From contig CAJNOP010000548.1 of NCBI GenBank assembly GCA_905250075.1, positions 76,099 through 140,098 of the forward strand: a stretch of 64,000 nucleotides of DNA, written 5' to 3'. The notes beneath the pieces are model-generated. The model was not told where the DNA came from. It saw only the letters and a list, made by a program, of their open reading frames with translations, and searched no databases. The translations under genes were made by a program, and so were the position numbers. The DNA is from Rotaria sp. Silwood1 (Eukaryota; Rotifera; Eurotatoria; Philodinida; Philodinidae). Positions 1-11,747 of the stretch are shown here, in pieces (the stretch's first letter is position 1; each line of letters opens with the position of its first letter).

Positions 1-1087
1 TAAGATCGGATTTAAAAAACATAACGAAATTCATGACAACTGTTAGTTTCATTATTGTGCAACTAGCATTAAGATAAGACCTGGAAATAGGAAACTTTTT
101 TTTTTTAAAGTATTTATTCAAATGAAATAAAAAATCAACGACAATTAAAATTACTGAACAAAATAAATGAGCTTTATTAATACATATATTTATCTAAATT
201 AAAATTATTAGTTAAAGTATGTGACTTATGTTTTTCTATATTAGAACAAGCTAAATTAATTAGCTATAAACAAATTTATATCATGTGACTTTTTTTTTCC
301 TTTATACCCATATATTTATTTCTTGATTATTATGTTATTATTGCACTTCATGAATTGATCCTTTTCTTTTTTTTTTTTTTTGTACAAAGAAATCTCATGA
401 TTATGCAAAGTTTAATTATAATATCATACTTATCTCATATGATTAGTAAAGCAAAAAATTGTAATTATTAATTACAAGAAGTTCTTTTTCCGTTTTCCTC
501 TTCCTTTCAAAATCACAATACATGAACAAAATCATTCGTTAGAGGTTCCTGTAAACAGTTGTCTTGTGTCGTTAAAATACACTCAATGTCACTTTTACAT
601 TCTCATCATTAAATGTCATCATGTTACCGTCTTACTAATCTTACATTTATGGGAAAAAAAAGGTCCTGTTCACCTTTTGTATTTCACTATGAATATTCGT
701 ATCTGAATCGTATTCTTCGACTAAAATAATTAAAAAAAAACATCAAGATTTAAAATTTTTTTTCCCATATAAGTTTTCTATTAAATGAATCTTCTTTAAA
801 TAAAGAAAAGAGAATATCCATTGATAAGTTTCATACAATAAAGATTTATATGTTTAATCGAAAAGTAATACATTGAAATGTAAGAGATCAATAATAATAA
901 ATGAAAATCTTTTCATTCCTAATGTGAAATCATCATTGAAGGAATAATATCATTGTTTCTTTTTTAATCAAGAATAGAAACAGAAAATATTGATCTATTC
1001 GAAAGCTGCAACTGTTTTATTGAACATAAAATTAACATATTGTTTTCTTATTTGTGTTTTATCTAACCCTGTATCCACGACATGATC
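1..1087. other. AT-rich intergenic DNA
   Basis: No open frame, RNA gene or clear repeat is visible here beyond A/T homopolymers. It lies downstream of the minus-strand GPCR gene and ends at the MITE. Confidence 0.6.
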
Positions 1088-1273
1088 CAGTGGCGTAGCC
1101 AGGAGTTTTTGAGTCAGGGGAAATTCATCAGTCGAACTATTTTGAGTTACGGGCAGCTAAGGGCAACCATTATGATTTCAAAAATATCTATGGGCAATAA
1201 CTGTTCAAACACTGTATAGCTCAATAAATCCATGGGCAATTGCCTTATGGCCCTACCCCTGGCTACGCCACTG
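1088..1273. mobile_element. hAT-type MITE, 186 bp
   Basis: The element starts CAGTGGCGTAGCCAGG and ends with the exact reverse complement, a 16-bp perfect terminal inverted repeat. The 8 bp on either side are acatgatc and atatgatc, a target-site duplication with one mismatch. Termini of this CAGTGGCG...CCAGG kind and 8-bp duplications are typical of non-autonomous hAT elements in animals. There is no coding capacity. The single mismatch suggests a moderately old insertion. Confidence 0.85.
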
Positions 1274-1617
1274 ATATGATCTAAAGGGACATAGTGTTGA
1301 TTACAAATAATTTATGAAAACAAATCACAAACAAAAAAATAATGAGTAAAGATCGCATGAATTTTAAATAACGATTTGCAAAGTCGAATCATTTAGACAT
1401 AAGCATAGAATGCATAGACCATCGTCAAAAAAAGAACAAATTTAAAACATTTAGAATAGAACAACATTATACAAAATATAGTATTATTAAACAGAAAACT
1501 CAAATAGGTTGTTAATACTCGAGCAAGAAAGAGAGAGAGAGAGAGAATTAAACACATCAGTTATACACTTTCAATTTTGACAACAAAAAAAATATATATA
1601 TATATATATTTAAACGT
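1274..1617. other. AT-rich intergenic DNA with microsatellites
   Basis: It contains a short (GA)n run near 1530-1546 and a (TA)n run near 1592-1609, just downstream of the GPCR stop codon on the minus strand. Nothing else is seen. Confidence 0.6.
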
Positions 1618-2694
1618 TTATTTTGATGAAATAGGTGTTGTATCAGTTATTTTAGTTACATTTAATTTTTGATTTTGTTTTAAATAATGTCTTGGTGAAG
1701 AATTTGAAAGTTGAATTCTATTATTAATTGTTAAATTATTATGATTTATTTTTCTACTACTAGTACAATTGACACGACAAAAACATATTGTTTTAAGAAA
1801 AACAATAAGTTCTTGTCGAAATATCGTACCAGTTGCACAAAATAAAATAAAATTAACTGAATGACATAAATAAAATAATAAACGTAATAATGTCCATTGA
1901 AGACGAAATGCTGGTGCCCATTGATAACTTGTTGGTGCAACAGCAAGAAATATTGATGCTGGTGATGTTAAAACAGTATAAAGTATACTAACAGCATATA
2001 ACATTCGTGTTATTGAACGTTTTTTTTTTGTTTTTGAATGTGATCGTTTTGATGCTTGTCGTACTGTACGTATAAGTAATGCATTACCAATAATAATTAT
2101 TCCTAATGGTATTATTGTATATAAAACAAGTGCTAATTTTGGATAAATTTCACTTCGAATTTTATAATATATTTTATGATGATTTTGATTAACAGTACAT
2201 TCAAGTGCATGAATACGTGTTATATCCGAATAAGTTAAATCATAATATAAAAAGAAATGAAATTCAGCTAAACAAACAAATAAAATACAAAAAAATATTT
2301 GTATACATGTTTGTTTTAATGAACATAAAGCTATTTGACTAACATATAAATAACGTTGTAATGTAACAAGTGCAAGTATTAATGGTGCTAAACGAAGAAA
2401 TAAATATGTTAAATAAATATGTATACGACATGTAAATGAATTTATTTTTCGAATATCAAGATCAAATGCATCAAGTAAAAATTGTCTTAATAAACCTGTA
2501 TAACATGTACCCATTTCAGCAACACATAAAACAGCTAAATAAATTGATGTTGTTTCTTTACGAAGACGTGGTCGTAATAAAACAATAAATGAAACAATAT
2601 TTCCAATAGCACAACCAAATAATATTATTGGTGTTACTGTACTTGAAACCCATCGAGTTAAATTTACATGTGAATATGATAATGAATTATTCAT
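1618..2694 (-). CDS. rhodopsin-class (family A) GPCR
   Basis: A single-exon 358-residue protein with seven hydrophobic segments, predicted to be a plasma-membrane receptor. TM1 carries the family GN motif (FGCAIGNIVSF). A Cys precedes TM3, and the end of TM3 has QRY in place of the usual DRY. A basic third cytoplasmic loop (KRSHSKTKKKRS) precedes TM6, and TM7 has a degenerate NPxxY region (VNFILFCATG). Start is an ATG at 2694 with N-glycosylation sequons (NNS, NLT) in the short extracellular N-terminus. The weak DRY and NPxxY resemble the large orphan, peptide-receptor-like GPCR families of bdelloids. The ligand is unknown. The frame is intact and codon use matches the neighbours, so it looks functional. 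Confidence 0.85.
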   Translation of the reverse strand: MNNSLSYSHVNLTRWVSSTVTPIILFGCAIGNIVSFIVLLRPRLRKETTSIYLAVLCVAEMGTCYTGLLRQFLLDAFDLDIRKINSFTCRIHIYLTYLFLRLAPLILALVTLQRYLYVSQIALCSLKQTCIQIFFCILFVCLAEFHFFLYYDLTYSDITRIHALECTVNQNHHKIYYKIRSEIYPKLALVLYTIIPLGIIIIGNALLIRTVRQASKRSHSKTKKKRSITRMLYAVSILYTVLTSPASIFLAVAPTSYQWAPAFRLQWTLLRLLFYLCHSVNFILFCATGTIFRQELIVFLKTICFCRVNCTSSRKINHNNLTINNRIQLSNSSPRHYLKQNQKLNVTKITDTTPISSK

Positions 2695-5600
2695 ATTTAT
2701 CTAAAATTTATTATATGAATTACATAAAAAATAAAGAAAGATTTTAGTCATATTTATTTAAGTATAAGAATAAAAGAAAATATCCTTTTACATCACATCT
2801 ATTATAAATGAAATACTTGCTAATGAAAGTTATTCACGGCTATCATATGATATAAATTACAATAAAGATTTAAGAAAAAAAAAACCAATTTATGAATAAC
2901 TATAGTATGAAATGAAAATATTTTAATGTTCAAATAAATTACAGTACCTGTAAACAAATAACAAACAATAGATATTGTCATGTTTCTCAATAGCAAATCG
3001 TGTTAAATAGATATATTAGTCCATAAATAAAGATCGAAGTCTAGCAAGAATTCAAAATAATCTAGTTAGAATCACAAGTCATGATTTAATAAAATCCAAA
3101 TCAGAATACAAAAAAAAAACAAAATATTTCAAATAAAAGAAGATTTATTTCATATTTATAAAGAAAAAAAAAACAATAGTTCTCGATAAAACGATATTTT
3201 GATGCATTGTCTATAAATGCTAGGCTAACAATCAATCCGAATTGTTTTTTTCCGTATTTGACATAAAAAGGAAATGAGAATAAAAAAGACTTATACTAAT
3301 CATGATAGATATAGAAAGATGGTAGACAAAAAAAAAATAGCGTGACATATAGAACATAACTGTCTTGATCGAAAAAATATTTTCGCCTTTTATTGAATTC
3401 TTAAACATATTTTTCAAGGATATAAAGTGTCTGTTAATTTCTTATAATGAAACATTTTGTTGCTCTGTTCTCATTTCTCATATTTCATGACCTTTTTTTC
3501 AATAAGAGTCTAACAATGAGAAAAACCATTACAATTTTATTTATGCAAGACAGAAAGAAATGAACGATGAAGAACTAGATTGATTATTCAAGTATATGCC
3601 GTAGATTAATAGAATAACAAAAAAAAAGGAAGTTAGATCTTTTCAATCTTAAGTGTAAGCTAGCTACAGATAAAAGTTATTTTGTCTAAAAAAAAAAAAG
3701 AACAAAAAGGTATGTGTCAATAAATAACTATTAAAGACAATTCTTTTAAATACTATTGACTAATTTATATATAGAATAATTCTATTTTATTTCATCATAT
3801 CTAATTAATTAATTACTTAGAATAAATATCTTTTGATCTATATATTAATGACGATATTTTTTTTTTTACTATTTTCATCTCGATTGAAAAGATATGAATG
3901 TCTGATAGAATTGTCATGAGAATTGCAAAAATAAGTAAATATCTATTATAAACTACTGATTGTTAATAAAGACAAAAAACAAAAACAATAACGACTTTGA
4001 CGAAAAAAAAACAGATTTCTGATTTTATTTCCGATGTCATAAAGAAAAAGAAAAAGATCACCTTAATCAAATTTATATCGAATAGAAAAATAATAAAAAC
4101 TCACAAAAAATAAAGTATATATTTACTATACTTAATCAATAACTTTATTAAAAATGACACAGGAAAAAAGATAAAGATTCGAAGGAAATTTGTTTAGTCA
4201 TCAGTTTAATAAATATTAAGTATAGAATCAATAGAAACTAGTTTTTTTATCCTTATATTCAAAAACAAACAACAAGTGCAACTGTTTCTTATGATTAACT
4301 ATCTATCTCACATTCTGAATTACATATGTATAAATATATGTTCGTCTTTGATACGTTAAAAAAACAACATTTCAAATTCTCAACTATATATTTATAAGAA
4401 TCCAACTTACTATTGTTTGAGGAATACTTTGAACTGAATAGATAGAAGATTTTCAAATTTATGTTGATAACCTACGATTGTTGTAGGAACTGATCAAGAT
4501 GCTGAGACGAATATAAAGTATGACTTGAAGTATCTTTCCACATTTCATCGAAATGTGTCCTCAAAAAAAAACACAATAAATAATGATGTGTTTGGTATCA
4601 TTCATCTCGACGAGAAATATTCAAGTAAACCAGGAGTCTATCGAAAAACAAAGAACTACAAGTTGAGAGTAATGCAAAAAAAGAGGCGCCTAGTTGTGCC
4701 GGTATTCTACCATTATAATTATCTCTAATCATATACATCTATTTATCAAAATTATATTCTTAGTTCTAACATATCATTAATTCTAATGTAAATAAAAATG
4801 TTTACTATAATTTTTTAGAAAAACTTCGTCGTTATAAGATCAGTTGAATCTAACTGCAAAAGCAAAAAAATTGATTTTTTTTATTCGATTAGATACGAAA
4901 TTAACTGAAGATAAATTGATTTTTGCATAAATATCTATTCATAACTGTTCATGCTATATTAACATAGTACATATATTGACTTTATTTTCTAATATAAAAC
5001 TAATTATTTAATAATAAAAAAAAAAAAGAAAATCATTTTCTATTTTATTAGTTAGATTGATTTAAATTCTTTTTTCATGTATAATCATAAAGAGTAAAGA
5101 TTTATTTTTTGCTAGAAATAATATAATAATTTACTTACAAATAATAAAGCATAGTATGACTTGTTCTTGCGTTCCTTCTTTTCATCTTTTATTATGTCGA
5201 TTTGATTCAAGAATGAATAAGAGATTTTCATCAAGTCTCAACATATTTCTTCTCTTAGTCTTCTTAATTGACAAGGCATGAGATCGATTGTCTTGTTTTT
5301 ACAGCACTTAAAATAAGAAAGGAGAGATGCACGACATGTGTCATTGGAAACTTCACTATACTAATGAATACGAGAAAGAAACAGAAAAAATTTTTTTTTC
5401 TATCTAGTTCTAGTCGTGTTATTTCCTATCTCTTTATTGTTGCGTGCTAACATATATTTTTTTATGGTGTATTCTTCAATAAGACTTAGTTAGAATTTTT
5501 TTTTCTCTTTTGTTTCAATAATAAAAAGTGAAGTTGATGTGTACTGATGTTATTTCTAATTAATAAATTCTCGTCGCATAATTTTTTCTTTAATTCTACT

Positions 5601-8600
5601 CAATCACTAAAATAATTCGCATAAGATTAAAAGTATTGAAAGAAATTTAGTTTGAGATTAGTTTTAGAGAAATTTCTATTATATAATAAGAATGAAAGAA
5701 TTTTTTTTTTTTTTTTTCTGTTCGAAATTAAAATCAAAGTACCTTGTCAATGAATCAGGCAAATGTGAAAGAAATAAAAAGAAAACGACATCTTCTTTTT
5801 TTTTCAATTTATTTTAGGATATTAATCAATTTGTTTCTATGCATTATTCACATAGGAATAAATGTATTAGACATGAACACTATAATATTTCCGTAGCTAA
5901 TCTATTTATAGCGTAGATATCAATCTTTTCAGGAAGTTAATGTTACTGAGATGCAATTAATGACAGGTAGTGCAGTTATTCGAATAAGTTTCATAATTTC
6001 TACTAATAAGCTTTTATGAATAAAACATGTCAAAATATATTAAACATTTTTTATCTCATTAATAGATAAATAATTGTATCAAGAAAATCTGCGTAACATT
6101 ATATATGAGAAAATATAATAGTCATAATTTATCGGTATTTCTTTTATTTTTATTGAAATATAAATCGAAATAAACAAACTATTTAGTGATTTCTTTCTAA
6201 CAAAAAAGAAAACAAAAACAAATAAGGCTTTCTTTTCAAACTAATGAACTTCAAACAATACTTTGGATGTACTCAACTATTTTTTTTTCTACTAAAAGTG
6301 ATCTTCAAGTCTAGCCTTGAAACTGATCATTGTTCTCATTGTATTGATCATATATATATATATTTCGGTCGTTTTTTTTTATGTAACATACGATGAACAA
6401 GAATTAGAATTTATTCACAGGAAATCCGATATAGAATTGATTGTCGTTTATTTAATAGAGAAAAAAACAAGAAAGAATCATAAGTATTATTTACTATTTA
6501 ACTCTTTTTCGAGATCAGAAAGTTTTTTTCATTCTTGAGAGTCACTAAAAGTATGATTTCACACAGCGTTAATAGACAAAAACGAACTATTGAGACTTCA
6601 ATAATTAAGATCTATTTAGATTTTCTGTTACTATATAAAAATAGAATTTTATATTTATTTGTATTACAATTTAAATAAGATTTTATTAATTAGACAAGAA
6701 CTATAAATACCATAGATCTAGTACTGACGGATTTAAGATATTCATTAAAAATAATATTATCATTTTTGTAAGTACTACTTTAAGAATATATTCTCTAATG
6801 AAATAAATAAAATGAGATAATTATATAAGAACTAGATTTTTTCATGACTTAATTATTCTAATTAGTCTGTCATTTTTAAATAGATAAATTAAGTAAATTG
6901 GTCTTTTGATTTAAAAAAAAAAAGAAAGAAAGCTGAAAAAAAATCATTGTAACAAAAAGACATACTATCATCGAATATTTACGTTCTCTTTTGACAAAAC
7001 ATGTCAATCATAAAAATAAAAAATGAATATTGCATATACACATATACATGTTCGCATGAAAGAACGCAAAGATAGATGAATTTAGAAGAACTTTATAATA
7101 TGGCATGTATCAAATATATGATTAGTTAATGAAGAAGATAGACGATAGACTCTATATAATTGATTAGAATTTTTATATAAGTATGCATGTTAGAAAAGAA
7201 AATGAATAATTCTTCCGAAATAAAATAAGAAACTTATTATATTGTATACTTTTTTTCATAGATGAATAATAATATGCGAATGTAATTTTCAAGACTTACT
7301 ACTTTTTTTCCAATAATAATAATAATAAATTGAAAATATGATGTAATTAGTAGAATTTTTCGTGTTTAATTAAAAATAATGTAAGTGTTATTGTTCTATA
7401 TGTAAAAGTGTTTTCTCACTTATATATATATCTCATTTTATAGTAATACCTAAGCGTTATTGACATCATCAAGTTGATAGAAACAAATACAAATAATACA
7501 TAAAAATAAGTAGAAATTTTATATTATAATGATTTTATAATCAAAAATAAACACGATGAAGAATAAAATATCTATCTTTTGATAGTATGCATATTTTTGA
7601 ATTTATCATCATACGTACCTTATGTTAATATTTATTATAAGAATAGAATTTACTTCTTAATATTTGAAGTGCAGTTAGACTATGCTGTATAGTTTCCTTA
7701 TTATTTCAAATTTCTTATTTTAACTCAAGGACTGGCTTAGTTTCGTGTTGATCGTCTTTGAACTTTTTACTGTAAATTTGCCGACTATCTTCAGAAGTTT
7801 TGCTAAAGATAGGATGTGTCTCCAAGTGAATGTCACGACTGGATGGCTAACGGATGAACTAAAGTGAATGGGTGCATTTTTACATGACGTCGTTTCATTT
7901 ACTAATGGAAATTCTTAAGAAAATAAAATGTACTATAATTTATGAATTGAAAAACTTTGTTAATAGACGCACTTTTTGTTTGATGAATAGAAAAAGGACA
8001 AAATTTTACTTGATTAATTTTCAATGTGACGAACACAATCATGTTTTAATAAATCATAGATTTAGCTTTTTTATCGAAACGATTGAAGCAAAAAAAAAAA
8101 ACAAATACTTTTCATTAGAACGTATTTATACTATAAGTCGTTAGAAGATATCAATAAAAAAATGAAGTATCTAAATAAGAATTCTATTAAAGTTATTCTT
8201 TAATATGTACAATTCGAAAATAATCACTTACTGGTCAATAATGTCATCTATCAATTAAGAGAAATTCAATACCTTATGTACAACAGGAAATATTGATATG
8301 ATGTGCAAAGTATTTTGTCTATTTCATAGACAAACATAGAAAACTTTTTTAAAAAAATGTACATCAATAATATACAATAGGATGATGTTAAAAACCATAA
8401 TTCTGTAATTACTGACATAAAAATAAGCTTTCTTTTTGATGTACCTTATGATACATTTAGATTTTTTCTCCGAAAATATCTCAAGTGATGAAAAAATGAT
8501 ATGCAACAAAAAAAAAGCGGTCATTCATTATGCTCTTTCCTTCTTCTTTGATTTTTTGTTGTCAAAGAGATGATTCGATATGTCAATGTTTTTATCTAAT

Positions 8601-10224
8601 TTTCTCTTCCATATTATTCTCGAGGCAATAACTACGAATTTTGCATTTATTAATCAATAGTATCAAATTACAAATATTGCATCTCGAAAGTTGATGAAAG
8701 ATATAATAACATTCAACAACAGCAAGGTCAATTGGTTTTTACTCAAACTTAATCAATAATCTTTAGTTTTTTTTTTCGATATATAAAAAAAATATATATA
8801 TATTTTCATTGCGACATTCTGTCTTAGAAAATTTTGTACAAATATGTATATATATATTGAATACGTTGATCTATCAATAAATTACTTTGTTTTCTTTTAA
8901 ATAAGATAATATTTATGTATGATACGAATTTAATGCTTAAATGTTTTTTTGTTTCTATTGAATAGCACAATATTTCATTGTTATATTCTTTTGATCATTC
9001 ATCCATTTAATATTATTAACAGTGAAAAATTATCTGTAATTATCTTTATGAATAATAGGATATGAATGTTTTAACTTGATTAGACAATAAAAATGATAAA
9101 ATTAACACTAGATAAAATATATAGAATGTTTGACGAGCCACTTATTATCTATATATATATATTTCCACTGTATTTTGATCAGATGAATTAAGTTTTTCTT
9201 TCTTGTGATCATGGAAGAAATTTACATGTTTTTATTCATAAATTAACAACTTATGAATATATTTGAAATCGATAGATTTCTTTAATGATGAGAATTCCAA
9301 GCAAATTCAAAAAAAAAAAAACTTTTTAATATATTCCATTTTGTGGAAGTTTTTTTTTTTTTTCGCTGATCGTCAACAGTAAAGATTTTCCGATGTTTAT
9401 AAATAAATGAATGTGCCAGAATCAAAATACTGAAAAACCTTGAATTACACTAATACCCTGGAGCAATTTGTCGTTCCCTGGTATTTTGACCTTAGCAGTA
9501 TCATTTTGTTAATGAACATAGAATAACGTTTCTTTTTTTTCTTTTTTTTTCTTTACAAAAATAATCAACGAGAGAAGCTCTACAGCTTAGCATATGGCAA
9601 AAAGTTTGAGTATATGGCTGTATTCTTGTAGTTGATTATTCATAGAAATAGCTGATCAAAAAGTTGTTCGAGTTCTTCAAAAATTTTTCTTGTAAAAATA
9701 TCAGAAAAGATTCTGAAATGTCACAGAGATTAGAATATAAATTATTTAAGTAAATGAGAAATTTTGAAATGTGAATTGTATATGATAGCTGATTTTATTA
9801 AAGCTTTTGTTTATATAGGTAACTTTTTTTACATGCTGTGAAATTGAATTTCCCATTTGATTCATTTTTTATGATCAAGATAATATTATATGATAAAATG
9901 ATATGAAATAGTTCTTAAAATTTAGGCTAACATTAATCATTAATCAAAAGGTTATCATATGGACAAAATTTTCTTTGTAGAATCTATAAAGATAAGTTAA
10001 AATATAAGAGAAAATCTATAGTAAGATTAAATGGAATAGGATTCTTAGCATTCGTATTACATACAAAACACTATCTGTTCAGATACATTTAATATCTTAC
10101 TAAATTTATTTCATAAAAAGAAAAAGTGACTTAAATTAACAAATGTTGTATATGTAAGTAACTATTACTAACTGTTGGTGCTAGTTGAAATGTGTAGAGT
10201 AGGATAGGGTAGAGAGTACGAGTA
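2695..10224. other. 7.5-kb AT-rich gene desert
   Basis: Read on both strands, it shows only short chance frames (up to 90 codons, rich in K/F/I/N/Y) without recognisable domains or splice-supported extensions. It holds homopolymer and TA runs. The stretch near 7690-7870 is less AT-rich but not recognised. No RNA gene is apparent. Confidence 0.5.
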
Positions 10225-10432
10225 AGCCTTATCATGCATATTTCAACATACCGATCACAAGAGCAGGTGTATGTCACAATATAGTCAACATGCTATCTAA
10301 CGGATGATGTCAAATAAATAGCCGTTAATAACGTGCCCTGGATCACGTCATTGATGACGATGTTGAGGTTTTAACATAGTATCCTGTGGATGCATATCGA
10401 ACAATGCAGTCAATTACGAGAGAACCTCTTCA
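10225..10432 (-). repeat. degenerate copy of tRNA-derived SINE
   Basis: Read on the minus strand, about 180 bp (roughly 10405 down to 10226) aligns along its length with the copy at 28.4-28.56 kb. Shared blocks include tgacatacacc, ctcttgtg and gatagcatg, with an estimated three quarters identity by eye. The tRNA-like head is more decayed than in the 28-kb copy: the B box reads ATGTTAAAACCTC where the other has TGTGTTCGAACCTC. It abuts the mariner relic that begins at 10476. Confidence 0.65.
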
Positions 10433-10475
10433 AATGCGTGCTTTGCATTTTAATGATTCTTTTGCTCATATTAAT

Positions 10476-11421
10476 GGGTTGCACAAAGAAAATGGCGCGA
10501 CTTGTTTGCTTCTCTCAAATGTATAAAAGTTGAGCATGCAGTTCTAATAATATGGTGATAGATAACATTTGAAGAGTACAATATATTTATATAGGAACAA
10601 CTTTGATTGAAATGTCTGTCTGACAAAGAATAACGAAATTTGAAGACCATGAGAATGTAGTGTTGCTCAAGACTTGTAATTGATTGTCACAACTGAAGAC
10701 CTAACAGCGTTTATATATATTAGGTGATCGATGTACAACTCAGCACTACCGCCCACTAGATATTAAAATCGAAAACATCCGATTGAAAAATATCACTTGT
10801 AGGAACAGAAAAAGCTTGTACAAAAATGTCATACATAGAGTCAAAAAACCTTCTATTGAAAAAAGTTGACAACATGTTTACGTCAAACTGGATATGAACT
10901 CAATAAATCAATGTGATTTTAAGATGAGGAGTTAATAAGAATGTGTATCTTTATCTATAGCACATAATGGTCCTGTCAAACTTAAGTAACGATGAGAAAA
11001 AGTGTTAGTTATACGGTATATTGGGCACACTAAACGTTATGGAAAGATCATAGCGAAAGAATTTTCTTTGGTGATGAAATTTTTTCAACTGACGGTGTGT
11101 TTATTTGATAAAACGATCAAATATAAACGTCAAGTTGATGACTGGCAGTCAAAAATAATGATATTCAATCGAAATCGGATAATTACATCCTTCTCTCTTT
11201 GTCATTATGACAAGTGATCACAAGTTGTGAGCAACACTACATTTTCATGGTCTTCAATTTTCGTTATTCTTTGTAAGACAGACATTTCAATCAAAGGTGT
11301 TCCTATATAAATATATTGTACTCTTCAAGTGTTATCTATTACCATATTATTAGAACTGCACGCTCAACTTTTATACATTTGAGAGAAGTAAACAAGTCGC
11401 TCAATTTTCTCTGCCCAACCC
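10476..11421. mobile_element. Tc1/mariner-type DNA transposon relic
   Basis: Two inverted arms of about 201 bp (10476-10676 and 11221-11421) match at roughly 90% by eye, starting gggttg and ending caaccc. The interior keeps a transposase fragment on the plus strand. The frame at 11058-11105 reads RIFFGDEIFSTDGVF, followed by a stop. This resembles the block around the second catalytic Asp of Tc1/mariner transposases (consensus of the type F-[ST]-D-E-K-x-F-x-x-D-G). The rest is interrupted by stops, so the copy is dead. Some similarity seems to continue slightly outside both arms, so the true ends and the expected TA duplication are not resolved. Confidence 0.7.
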
Positions 11422-11629
11422 GTTATATGTGCAAATTTTTATAATAAAATTCGAAAACATGAGTTTTCAGAAAACCTTTGATAGCTTATTCAAATTTAAA
11501 GAAGAGCCCAAAACTGTTTAGTGTTTTCATTAGAATACGATGTAGTATTAATAGGCAAAACAATTATTCAAATCGGAAGGTGACATCCGAAGAGATTTCT
11601 TCATTAGTCATAGTTGCTTTATATGGCGA

Positions 11630-11747
11630 GAAGAAGAAGAAGAAGAANNNNNNNNNNNNNNNNNNNNNNNNNNNNNNNNNNNNNNNNNNNNNNNNNNNNN
11701 NNNNNNNNNNNNNNNNNNNNNNNNNNNNNNNNNNNNNNNNNNNNNNN
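11630..11747. other. (GAA)n microsatellite and 100-base assembly gap
   Basis: A GAAGAA run leads into exactly 100 N at 11648-11747, a scaffold gap of nominal length. Frames that run through the N block are artefacts. Confidence 0.95.

Noticed and set aside
2695..10224. Numerous 60-90 codon frames in the AT-rich desert.
   Set aside because: Residue composition is that of random AT-rich DNA; no domains, no splice-consistent extensions.
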